38,877 nt of DNA from Hyphomicrobiales bacterium (GTDB taxonomy: Bacteria > Pseudomonadota > Alphaproteobacteria > Rhizobiales > Rhizobiaceae), in the NCBI GenBank assembly GCA_900470965.1, contig UCCS01000095.1, forward strand, positions 5,671 to 44,547, given 5' to 3'. Every line of letters begins with the position of its first letter. The stretch's first letter is position 1. Both the position numbers and the translations under genes were made by a program. Shown piece by piece: positions 15,873-23,254 of this stretch. The notes below the pieces were generated by a model. The model had not been told where the DNA came from and searched no databases. It was given only the letters and a program-made list of their open reading frames with translations.

Positions 15873-15899
15873 TGTCGAAAAGCGCCTAGGCTGTTCGTC
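15873..15899 (+). promoter_or_regulatory. ECF42-type promoter of the DGPF-sigma operon
   Basis: TGTCGA (15873-15878), 17-nt spacer, CGTC (15896-15899), 35 nt before the first DGPF start codon. Same motif and spacer as the element at 15815. Implies autoregulation by the ECF42 sigma factor encoded at the end of the operon. Confidence 0.65.
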
Positions 15900-15934
15900 C
15901 AAGGGCTGTGAAAGCACAGCATGGAGGACAAGGA

Positions 15935-16285
15935 ATGAAATATCTTTGCCAGGTCTGGTTCGACGGCTCGGTGCTGTCGGCCATGTCGCAGGAAGAGAAG
16001 AACAAGCTCGACCGGGACTCGCTCGCCTATGACCGCGATCTTGCCGACAGCGGTCATATGATCGTTGCCCACGCGCTGCAGTCGCCGCAATCGGCGGTCA
16101 CGGCGCGGGTGCGCGGCGGCGAGATGTCGGTCACAGATGGCCCCTTCATCGAGACGAAGGAGGCGCTCGGCGGCTTCATCCTGATCGACGCCAAGGACCT
16201 CAATGACGCGATCCGTGTCGCAGCCGGCATTCCGCTGGCAAAGCTTGGCGCGATCGAGGTTCGCCCCATCCATGAATTCGGCTGA
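15935..16285 (+). CDS. DGPF/YCII-domain protein 1
   Basis: 116 aa; ATG 15935 with GGAGGACAAGG upstream. YCII-related fold with the name-giving TDGPF motif (VTDGPFIETKEALGGFILIDAKD) and a C-terminal IEVRPIHEF strand. DGPF proteins are the conserved operon partners of ECF42 sigma factors; their biochemical role is unknown, although the ferredoxin-like YCII fold has His/Asp pairs in some enzymes. First of three tandem paralogs, 12 nt before the next. Confidence 0.88.
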   Translation: MKYLCQVWFDGSVLSAMSQEEKNKLDRDSLAYDRDLADSGHMIVAHALQSPQSAVTARVRGGEMSVTDGPFIETKEALGGFILIDAKDLNDAIRVAAGIPLAKLGAIEVRPIHEFG

Positions 16286-16297
16286 GGAGGTGACGCC

Positions 16298-16657
16298 ATG
16301 AAGTTTCTGGGCCAGATCTGGTTCGATACCGAAAAGAGCAAGCGGGTTACGCCAGAGGAATGGGAGGCTGTCACCCAAGAATGTATCGTCAGCGACGACA
16401 GCTGGCGCGAAAGCGGCCATTTGCTGAGCGCGCTGGCGCTCTACGAGCCGGAGCAGGCAGTGACGCTCAGGGTTCGCAATGGCACCGTCGCTGCAACGGA
16501 TGGTCCTTTCGCAGAGATCAAGGAGCATCTCGGCGGCTTCGTCGTGATCGAGGCTGGAGATATGGAGGAAGCGAAAGCGATCATCTCCACCTTCCCGATC
16601 CTCAAATATGCATCGATCGAAATCCGGCCCGGCTATTCGATCAAGGATGGGAGATAG
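16298..16657 (+). CDS. DGPF/YCII-domain protein 2
   Basis: 119 aa; GAGGAGG at 16284-16290 precedes ATG 16298. Paralog of the preceding protein: starts KFLGQIWFD (compare KYLCQVWFD), carries ATDGPFAEIKEHLGGFVVIEAGD and ends with IEIRPGYS. Tandem duplication is evident from the matched start and core. Two bases separate its stop codon from the third copy. Confidence 0.88.
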   Translation: MKFLGQIWFDTEKSKRVTPEEWEAVTQECIVSDDSWRESGHLLSALALYEPEQAVTLRVRNGTVAATDGPFAEIKEHLGGFVVIEAGDMEEAKAIISTFPILKYASIEIRPGYSIKDGR

Positions 16658-16659
16658 CC

Positions 16660-17019
16660 ATGCGCTTCGTCTGCCTCATCTATAATTCCGCCCATACGGA
16701 CGGCACACTCAGCCAGGCCGAGGGCGACGAGCTCGTCAGGGCACATTTCCAGTATGACAAGGAACTTCAGCGCAAAGGCATCATGATCCATTCCGATGCG
16801 TTGGAAGGTCCTGACTGTGCCTCTGTATTGAGGGTGCGCGATGGCACTCTGTCTTCGACCGACGGCCCCTATGTCGAGACCAAGGAACATCTGGCCGGCA
16901 TCTACATCATCGAGGCGGCCGATCTCGAAGAGGCGCGCAAGGTCGTTGCGGGCATTCCGAGCGTCCGGGTCGGGTCGATCGAATTGCGCCCGGTGAGACT
17001 GCTCACCCTGCCGCAGTGA
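16660..17019 (+). CDS. DGPF/YCII-domain protein 3
   Basis: 119 aa from ATG 16660 (GGGAGA at 16649-16654); the frame is open upstream but overlaps copy 2. Core STDGPYVETKEHLAGIYIIEAAD has DGPY in place of DGPF; the end is IELRPVRLL. More divergent at the N-terminus (MRFVCLIYNSAHTDG, typical of stand-alone YCII proteins next to ECF42). Its stop TGA overlaps the GTG start of the sigma factor, implying translational coupling. Confidence 0.88.
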   Translation: MRFVCLIYNSAHTDGTLSQAEGDELVRAHFQYDKELQRKGIMIHSDALEGPDCASVLRVRDGTLSSTDGPYVETKEHLAGIYIIEAADLEEARKVVAGIPSVRVGSIELRPVRLLTLPQ

Positions 17020-18275
17020 GGGTCGGCCGTTTGGGACAGGTGACTGGGGAACAGGTGATCGAGGATATCTACCGACAACATTCGCGCCGGGTTCTGGCGA
17101 CGCTGATCCGCCTGCTCGGCGATTTCGACCGGGCGGAGGAAGCGCTACACGACGCCTTTGCGGCGGCGGCGCGGACGTGGCCGGTTGACGGCATGCCCAA
17201 CAATCCCGTCGCCTGGCTGGTTTCGACCGGCCGCTTCAAGGCGATTGATCACCTCAGGCGGCGGGCGCGCTTCAGCGCCTCGCTGCAGCATATTGAGGAC
17301 GGCCTTTACCCCGATGGCACAGAAACGGAGATCGGCGATATGGAACCGATCGAGGATGACATGCTGCGGCTGATCTTCATCTGCTGCCATCCGGCTCTTG
17401 CCGCCGATGCACAGACCGCGATGGCGCTGCGTGAGGTCTGCGGATTGACGACGGAAGAGATTGCCCATGCCTTCCTGGTGCCGGCGCCGACCGTCGCGCA
17501 GCGCATCGTGCGCGCCAAGAACCGCATCAGGACGGAGAATATCCCTTACGAAGTGCCTGTCGGGGCGGAGCTTCCGGAGCGGCTCGACCGGGTGTTGCAT
17601 GTCATCTACCTCGTCTTCAACGAGGGCTATTCGGCATCCTCAGGCAACACGATCGTCCGCGCCGACCTGACGGCCGAGGCGATCCGGCTGGCGCGGTTGC
17701 TGGCGACCCTGCTGCCGCATCCGGATGTCGCAGGCCTGCTTTCGCTGCTGCTCCTGCAGGAGTCGCGCCGTGCTGCCCGGCAGGATGTCGACGGCGCGCT
17801 GGTGCTGCTTGCCGATCAGGATCGCTCGCGCTGGGACCGAAGCAAGATTTCGGAGGGGCTTTCGTTGCTCGCAAGCGCCATGCGCACGCCTGATATCGGC
17901 ATCTATACGGTTCAGGCGGCGATCGCGGCGGAGCACGCGAAGACCGGCAGCGTCGAGGAAACGGACTGGCGGCGTATCGCCTTCTATTACGACCTGCTGA
18001 TAGCCGCCCATCCCTCAGCAATTGCTGAGCTCAACCGCGCCGTGGCGATCGCCATGTCCGAGGGGCCGGAAAAAGGACTGGCGCTTGTCGACGCCATTCT
18101 CGGCAAGGGAGAGCTGACGACCTATCACCTCGCCCATTCGGCGCGGGCCGATTTCCTGCGCCGGCTCGAACGCCGGGCCGAAGCGATTCAAGCTTATGAG
18201 ACGGCACTGACATTCTGCCGACAAGAACCGGAACAGGTCTTTCTGCGCAAGCGCATTCTGGAGCTTACGACCTAG
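17016..18275 (+). CDS. ECF42-group RNA polymerase sigma factor
   Basis: 419 aa from GTG 17016 (411 from GTG 17040). Region 2: QHSRRVLATLIRLLGDFDRAEEALHDAF and NPVAWLVSTGRFKAIDHLRRRAR (shortened view); region 4: LREVCGLTTEEIAHAFLVPAPTVAQRI. Then a ~220-residue extension beginning LPERLDRVLHVIYLVFNEGY, with LLLLQESRRAAR and LADQDRSRWD, the conserved blocks of the ECF42 C-terminal extension (TPR-like), which in studied members is needed for activity; these sigma factors have no anti-sigma gene. Overlaps DGPF3 at its start and the convergent gene at its end by 11 nt. Inducing signal unknown. Confidence 0.93.
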   Translation: MRVGRLGQVTGEQVIEDIYRQHSRRVLATLIRLLGDFDRAEEALHDAFAAAARTWPVDGMPNNPVAWLVSTGRFKAIDHLRRRARFSASLQHIEDGLYPDGTETEIGDMEPIEDDMLRLIFICCHPALAADAQTAMALREVCGLTTEEIAHAFLVPAPTVAQRIVRAKNRIRTENIPYEVPVGAELPERLDRVLHVIYLVFNEGYSASSGNTIVRADLTAEAIRLARLLATLLPHPDVAGLLSLLLLQESRRAARQDVDGALVLLADQDRSRWDRSKISEGLSLLASAMRTPDIGIYTVQAAIAAEHAKTGSVEETDWRRIAFYYDLLIAAHPSAIAELNRAVAIAMSEGPEKGLALVDAILGKGELTTYHLAHSARADFLRRLERRAEAIQAYETALTFCRQEPEQVFLRKRILELTT

Positions 18276-19233
18276 CCTTGCGGCGGCGGCCGAGAGGAAG
18301 CGAGATGGCGGTCCCGGTCAGGGCCGAGACGATGATGAGCAGGTGGGCGTTGACGCTTGCCTGGGCCAGCGCACCCAGCGCAGCGCGTTCGCTTGAAGCA
18401 CCGAAGGCGATCGCGCCGGCAGTGATGCCGGCCGGATAGGTGCCAACGCCACCGGGCGCGTGGACCGGAAGGACGGAGGAAAGCTCACCGCCCAGCGCGC
18501 CCCCGAAGCTCGCGGCCATCGGCATTACGCCCATCAGACCGAGCGCCCAGGCGAGCACCAGCACCTTCACCAGCCAGTTGACGATGGTCATCGCCCAGGC
18601 GCGGCTAAAGGCGACGGCATCGAAAGGCAGTCCATTCTCGATTTCATGAAGCAGTGCCTGCGCCTTGCGCGGCAGAAGTTTTGCACCGAGGCGCAGCAGC
18701 GGCTTGCGGGCAGCGAAGGCGAAGACCGGCAGGAACAGGAAGATGACCCAGACAAGCCATGCAAGGGCCGCGTTCGGGGCGGCGACAGCAAAGCCGAGGC
18801 CGGCGGCGGCCAGCAGCGCATGCAGGTCCAACAGCCGCATGACCAGCAGGGCGGAGGTGCCGCGTGTCAGGGGAATGCCGAATTCCGTGCGCATCAGCAC
18901 CGGAAAGCTGGTCTCGCCGGCTCGGAAGGGCAGCATGATGTTCAGAAGGTTATGGATCTGGGTCACCCGGAAGAGCGTTGCGAAACGGCCCCCCGTCTCC
19001 CGTGGAAAATAATCGTAGATGCGCCATGTACGCAGGAAATAGGTGCTGGTCAGGAGTATCAGCGCGCCGATGACCGGACGTGGACCGACGGCTGCCCATT
19101 GTTCCAGTATGACCGACCAGCCCCAGAACCATTCGATGAAAAGTGCATAGGCTGCGACGATCGCGACCGTCAGGAGGCTCATGCGATTGCGCAGAAACCA
19201 GGATTGCCCGCTTTCAACACTCGGGGTCTTCAT
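18265..19233 (-). CDS. Flippase-like integral membrane protein (LPG synthase TM / UPF0104 family)
   Basis: 322 aa with about 8 hydrophobic helices. The LPG_synthase_TM/AglD-like fold is recognisable from RTWRIYDYFPRETG..HNLLNIMLPFRAGETSFPVLM and the C-terminal LSSVLPVHAPGGVGTYPAGI. It lacks the soluble C-terminal aminoacyl transferase domain of MprF, so it is the membrane part only, as found in many proteins next to polyprenyl-phosphate glycosyltransferases. Divergent from the GT2-GT39 pair with 79 nt between, suggesting shared function in lipid-linked sugar handling. Not a proven flippase. Confidence 0.82.
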   Translation of the reverse strand: MKTPSVESGQSWFLRNRMSLLTVAIVAAYALFIEWFWGWSVILEQWAAVGPRPVIGALILLTSTYFLRTWRIYDYFPRETGGRFATLFRVTQIHNLLNIMLPFRAGETSFPVLMRTEFGIPLTRGTSALLVMRLLDLHALLAAAGLGFAVAAPNAALAWLVWVIFLFLPVFAFAARKPLLRLGAKLLPRKAQALLHEIENGLPFDAVAFSRAWAMTIVNWLVKVLVLAWALGLMGVMPMAASFGGALGGELSSVLPVHAPGGVGTYPAGITAGAIAFGASSERAALGALAQASVNAHLLIIVSALTGTAISLPLGRRRKARS

Positions 19234-19312
19234 GTATCAGGCTTCCTAAGTTTGGCTGCGGCGGCTGGCTTCCATTGGCTTCCATTGCCGCGCCTTTTAG
19301 GAGAAATGAAAG

Positions 19313-20323
19313 TTGCAGACAACGGTAGAGTCCATTCGCGATGCGAATGATCAGGTGCAACCGCTCGAACTGTCGCTGGTCGTTCCTGTATTCAACGAGG
19401 AAGAAAGCATTGGCCCGCTCGTCGAGCGCATTGCCGTGGCGATGGTAGACTATCCGCATCGCTGGGAACTGATCCTCGTCGACGACGGCAGCACGGACGC
19501 AACGCTCGTCAATGCCCGCAAGTTCGTCAACCGCGAAGAGCTGACGCTGCGCATCGTCGAGCTGCAGCGCAATTTCGGCCAGACCGCCGCCATGCAGGCC
19601 GGCATCGATACGGCGCGAGGCCGGCTGATCGCCACGATGGACGGCGACCTGCAGAACGACCCGAAGGATATCCCTTCGATGGTCTCGGAGCTGGAACGGC
19701 GCGAACTCGACCTGCTCGTCGGCTGGCGCAAGAACCGCCAGGACGGGTTGCTGCTGCGCAAAATCCCCTCCTGGTGCGCGAATTACCTCATCGGCCGCAT
19801 CACCGGCGTGAAGCTGCACGACTATGGCTGCAGCCTGAAGATCTACCGCGCCTCGATCATCAAGCAGGTGAAGCTGATGGGCGAGATGCACCGCTTCATC
19901 CCGGCCTGGGTTGCCGGCGTCGTGCCGAGCTCGCGCATCGGCGAAATGGCTGTAACCCATCACGCACGCCAGCACGGCACGTCGAAATACGGCATCTCGC
20001 GTACCTTCCGCGTTATCCTCGACCTGCTGTCGGTGATGTTCTTCATGCGCTACAAGGCGCGTCCCGGCCATTTCTTCGGCTCGCTCGGCCTCGGCCTCGG
20101 CGGCCTCGCAGCGCTGATTCTCATCTATCTCGGCTTCGACAAGTTCATCATGGGCAACGATATCGGCACGCGACCGATGCTGATGGTCGGCGTCGTGCTG
20201 CTGCTCTCGTCCGTGCAGATGATCACGACCGGCATCCTGGCGGAGATGATCGCCCGCACCTACTACCGCGACGACGCCTCGCCGAATTATATCGTGCGCC
20301 AGATCTTCTCCCGAGAAAGCTGA
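19313..20323 (+). CDS. GT2 polyprenyl-phosphate glycosyltransferase (DPM1/GtrB/ArnC-like)
   Basis: 336 aa. TTG start at 19313 with AGGAG at 19299-19303; the ATG at 19306 is out of frame and stops soon. Catalytic domain: LSLVVPVFNEEESI, VDDGS (residues 56-60), TMDGDLQNDP with the DxD metal-binding pair 110/112, and LVGWRKNRQDG. C-terminus has two transmembrane helices (~245-265 and ~280-305), as in enzymes that load a sugar onto undecaprenyl or dodecaprenyl phosphate at the inner membrane. In Rhizobium a protein of this type (RgtE) makes dodecaprenyl-phosphate-galacturonate; whether this is that gene cannot be told from sequence alone. Confidence 0.88.
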   Translation: MQTTVESIRDANDQVQPLELSLVVPVFNEEESIGPLVERIAVAMVDYPHRWELILVDDGSTDATLVNARKFVNREELTLRIVELQRNFGQTAAMQAGIDTARGRLIATMDGDLQNDPKDIPSMVSELERRELDLLVGWRKNRQDGLLLRKIPSWCANYLIGRITGVKLHDYGCSLKIYRASIIKQVKLMGEMHRFIPAWVAGVVPSSRIGEMAVTHHARQHGTSKYGISRTFRVILDLLSVMFFMRYKARPGHFFGSLGLGLGGLAALILIYLGFDKFIMGNDIGTRPMLMVGVVLLLSSVQMITTGILAEMIARTYYRDDASPNYIVRQIFSRES

Positions 20324-20324
20324 C

Positions 20325-21815
20325 GTGCAGAGCCTTTTCAGCCGCCGGCCACATCTGATCCTGGCGGTGCTCGGAACCTATTTTCTGCTCCACCTGATCG
20401 TGCGACTCAGCATCCCCAATGCGCTGGAGTTGGACGAGGCGGAGCAGATCCTGCTCTCGCAGTGGTTCGCCTTCGGCTATAATTCGCAGCCGCCTTTCTA
20501 CAACTGGGTGCAGTATGGGGTGACATCGCTGCTTGGCGTGTCGCTCTTTTCGCTGTCGCTCCTCAAATGCAGCATGCTGTTCCTCTCCTACACCTTCTAC
20601 TGGCTGACGGCACGGCTGACATTGAAGAACAGCAGCTTGGTGGTGGTGGCGACGCTTGGCCTGCTCACCGTGCCGCAGATCGTCTTCGAGGCGCAGCGGG
20701 ATCTCACCCATTCCGTGGCGACGATCTTTGCCGGCTCGCTGTTTCTCTATGGTTTCTTCCGCACGCTGAAGACGCCTTCGGCAATCTCCTATGCCATCGT
20801 CGGCATTGCGACCGGCATCGGCATGATATCGAAGTATAATTTCGCGCTTCTTCCTGCCGCCGCTCTGGTCGCCGCCCTCATCGACACCGATTTCCGCAAG
20901 CGGATTTTCGACTGGCGGCTTGCACTGACGATCGTCTTGTCGATCGCTATCGTGCTGCCGCACGCGCTGTGGTTCCTTCAGCATTTCGACCTTGCGGTCG
21001 ATCGCACGCTGCACAAGATGACCGGTGCGGGCGAAGGTTTTCTGTCACAGGTATCGACCGGCTTTTTCCGCTTCATCTCCGCGATGGTCGGTATCGCCGG
21101 CGTCTCGGTCGTCATTTTTCTGGCGCTCTTTGCCAAATCGCTGCGGGCGATGTGGCGCGCTTCCAGCCGCTGGACACGAATTGCCGGGCGCATCCTGCTG
21201 ATCGAGATCGGCGCCATTGCGCTGATGATCCTGCTTGCGGGCGTCGACAACGTCGCCGACCGATGGCTGACGCCACTCTTCCTCATCCTGCCGCTCTATA
21301 TCTGCATGAAGGCCGACAGTGCCGAAGTCGATGCAGGCGTGCCCTTGCGGGCATCGCTCGCTGTTGGTGGTGTCATCATGGGCGCGGTGCTCGCCGTGCT
21401 TGCCATGCGGGCCTATTGGGGGCCGCTCATCGGCGATTATCAGCGCCTGAACATTCCCTACGACAGTTTTGCCGAGATCATCCGCAGGGATATCGGCGGC
21501 GAGCCCGGGCTGATCGTCGGCTATGATCCGCATCTCGACGGCAATATGCGCCTGCAAATGCCGGGCACCCCGGTGCAGTCCTATTTCTATCCGGAGTTCA
21601 AGCCGAAGTTCCAGCTGGATGCAAAACATCCCGTCGTCTTCGTCTGGCGCGACGACAAGGGCAGAACGCCGCCGGCCTGGCCGGACTACTATTTTAAGGA
21701 TGTCATTGCGCAAGACGGCTTGAAGCAGCCGGAGACGCATATCGTTGCCCTGCCCTATATCTACGGCCAGCCGGGTGACACCTATCAATTCGCTTATGCC
21801 GTCGCCTACCCCTAA
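20325..21815 (+). CDS. GT39 (PMT/ArnT-like) membrane glycosyltransferase
   Basis: 496 aa; GTG 20325, one base after the stop of the GT2 gene, so translationally coupled. Around 9-11 hydrophobic helices plus a C-terminal periplasmic domain. The first loop has the family's acidic motif LELDEAEQILLSQWFAFGYNSQPPFY (shortened: ELDEAEQ..QPPF). GT39 enzymes take the sugar from the lipid carrier made by a partner GT2 and attach it to lipid A, LPS core or another acceptor in the periplasm. RgtA-D of Rhizobium belong here. Acceptor not determined. Its stop overlaps the convergent aminotransferase by 4 nt. Confidence 0.88.
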   Translation: MQSLFSRRPHLILAVLGTYFLLHLIVRLSIPNALELDEAEQILLSQWFAFGYNSQPPFYNWVQYGVTSLLGVSLFSLSLLKCSMLFLSYTFYWLTARLTLKNSSLVVVATLGLLTVPQIVFEAQRDLTHSVATIFAGSLFLYGFFRTLKTPSAISYAIVGIATGIGMISKYNFALLPAAALVAALIDTDFRKRIFDWRLALTIVLSIAIVLPHALWFLQHFDLAVDRTLHKMTGAGEGFLSQVSTGFFRFISAMVGIAGVSVVIFLALFAKSLRAMWRASSRWTRIAGRILLIEIGAIALMILLAGVDNVADRWLTPLFLILPLYICMKADSAEVDAGVPLRASLAVGGVIMGAVLAVLAMRAYWGPLIGDYQRLNIPYDSFAEIIRRDIGGEPGLIVGYDPHLDGNMRLQMPGTPVQSYFYPEFKPKFQLDAKHPVVFVWRDDKGRTPPAWPDYYFKDVIAQDGLKQPETHIVALPYIYGQPGDTYQFAYAVAYP

Positions 21816-23179
21816 GCGCGCAACTCCTTCCAGGCAGCATCCAACGCAATCTTGGTGATGCGTGCCATCTCATCGACCTCCTCATGGCTGATGACGAGCG
21901 GTGGCGAGGCCAGCATGCGGTCGCCGGTAGCGCGCAGCACGAGGCCGTTTCCGAGCGCGTGATTGCGCACCAGCGAGCCGATCGGATCAGGCTTTTCGAA
22001 ACGGGTGCGGGTCTTTTTGTCGGCGGCAAGCTGCAGGCCGCCCATGAGGCCAACGCTTTCAGCCTGGCCGACGAAATCGTGCTCGGCAAGGGCGCCCCAT
22101 TTCTTAGCGAAATAGGGGCCGATGTCGTCGCGCACGCGTTCGACCAGCTTTTCCTCCTCGATAATGCGCAGGTTTTCGAGTGCAGCAGCGGCGCAGACCG
22201 GATGGCCGGAATAGGTGAAGCCGTGGTTGAAATCGCCGACTTCGTTGATCAGCACATCGGCGATGCGATCGCTGACCAGCACGCCGCCGATCGGCAGATA
22301 GCCCGACGAGAGGCCCTTGGCGATCGGGGCAAAATCCGGCTCGACGCCGAAATATTGATGGCCGAACCATTCGCCGAGGCGGCCGAAGCCGCAAATGACT
22401 TCGTCGGTCACAAGCAGGATGTTGCGCGCCTTGCAGATGCGGTCGATCTCCGGCCAGTAGGTCTCCGGGGGGATGATGACGCCGGCTGCCCCCTGGATCG
22501 GCTCGGCCACGAAGGCGGCGACGTTCTCCTCGCCGAGCTCATCGATCTTGGCTTCCAGTTCGTGGGCGACCTTCAGCCCGAATTCGGCCGGCGTGAGATC
22601 CCCTCCCTCCCCATACCAATAGGGCTGGCCGATATGGACGATGCCCGGGATCGGCAGATCGCCCTGTTCATGCATGTATTTCATGCCGCCGAGGCTGGCG
22701 CCAGCGATCGTCGAGCCGTGATAGCCATTGCGCCGGGCGATGACCGTCTTCTTCGACGGCTGGCCGACCGCCGCCCAATAGACGCGGGCCATGCGGAACC
22801 AAGTGTCGTTCGCCTCCGAGCCTGAGCCGGTGAAGAAGACATGGTTGAAGCGCGGCCCGGCCTTGGACGTCACCTTCTGTGCCAGCAGGGTCGTCGGCGG
22901 CGAGGTCGTGCCGAAGAAGGTGTTGTAATAGGGAAGCTCGTTCATCTGCTTTACAACAGCATCGGCGATTTCCTTGCGGCCATAGCCGATATTGACGCAC
23001 CAGAGGCCGGCGAAACCATCGAGATATTTTTTGCCGTTGTTATCGAAAATATGCACGCCCTCGCCGCGCTGGATGATGCGCGTGCCGTCGGCATTCAGTT
23101 TCTTCATGTCGGAGAAGGGATGCAGATGATGGGCGGCATCGATCGCGGCAAGGTTCGACAACGGATAAGTATCGGACAT
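21812..23179 (-). CDS. Class III aminotransferase, SpuC/PuuE-like
   Basis: 455 aa from ATG 23179. PLP enzyme: GSGSEAND for phosphate binding, YHGSTIAGASLGG, LVTDEVICGFGR with Asp259, and PIAKGLSSGYLPIGG with Lys288 as the Schiff base. The N-terminal HPFSDMKKLNADGTRII and PYYNTFFGTTSPP match putrescine/omega-amino acid:pyruvate aminotransferases. Divergent from a glutamine-synthetase-like ligase with 75 nt between, which supports a role in amine or polyamine catabolism. The frame stays open far upstream on this strand, but that stretch is antisense to the ligase and is rejected as coding. Confidence 0.92.
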   Translation of the reverse strand: MSDTYPLSNLAAIDAAHHLHPFSDMKKLNADGTRIIQRGEGVHIFDNNGKKYLDGFAGLWCVNIGYGRKEIADAVVKQMNELPYYNTFFGTTSPPTTLLAQKVTSKAGPRFNHVFFTGSGSEANDTWFRMARVYWAAVGQPSKKTVIARRNGYHGSTIAGASLGGMKYMHEQGDLPIPGIVHIGQPYWYGEGGDLTPAEFGLKVAHELEAKIDELGEENVAAFVAEPIQGAAGVIIPPETYWPEIDRICKARNILLVTDEVICGFGRLGEWFGHQYFGVEPDFAPIAKGLSSGYLPIGGVLVSDRIADVLINEVGDFNHGFTYSGHPVCAAAALENLRIIEEEKLVERVRDDIGPYFAKKWGALAEHDFVGQAESVGLMGGLQLAADKKTRTRFEKPDPIGSLVRNHALGNGLVLRATGDRMLASPPLVISHEEVDEMARITKIALDAAWKELRA

Positions 23180-23254
23180 GATTAGACCTTCGGATTGAAA
23201 GGCTTTCGGTGATGGTTTACGACCTTGGCCTTCTGCGAGAGGATTTTCAAGGTC

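Noticed and set aside
15496..16032. 178-aa plus-strand frame over the ECF42 promoter region
   Set aside because: Covers the amn end, terminator and promoter elements in a frame without family features, and ends inside the first DGPF gene.
18460..19350. 296-aa frame antisense to the flippase-like gene
   Set aside because: Gln/Arg/Asp-rich shadow; the opposite strand has clear transmembrane segments and family motifs.
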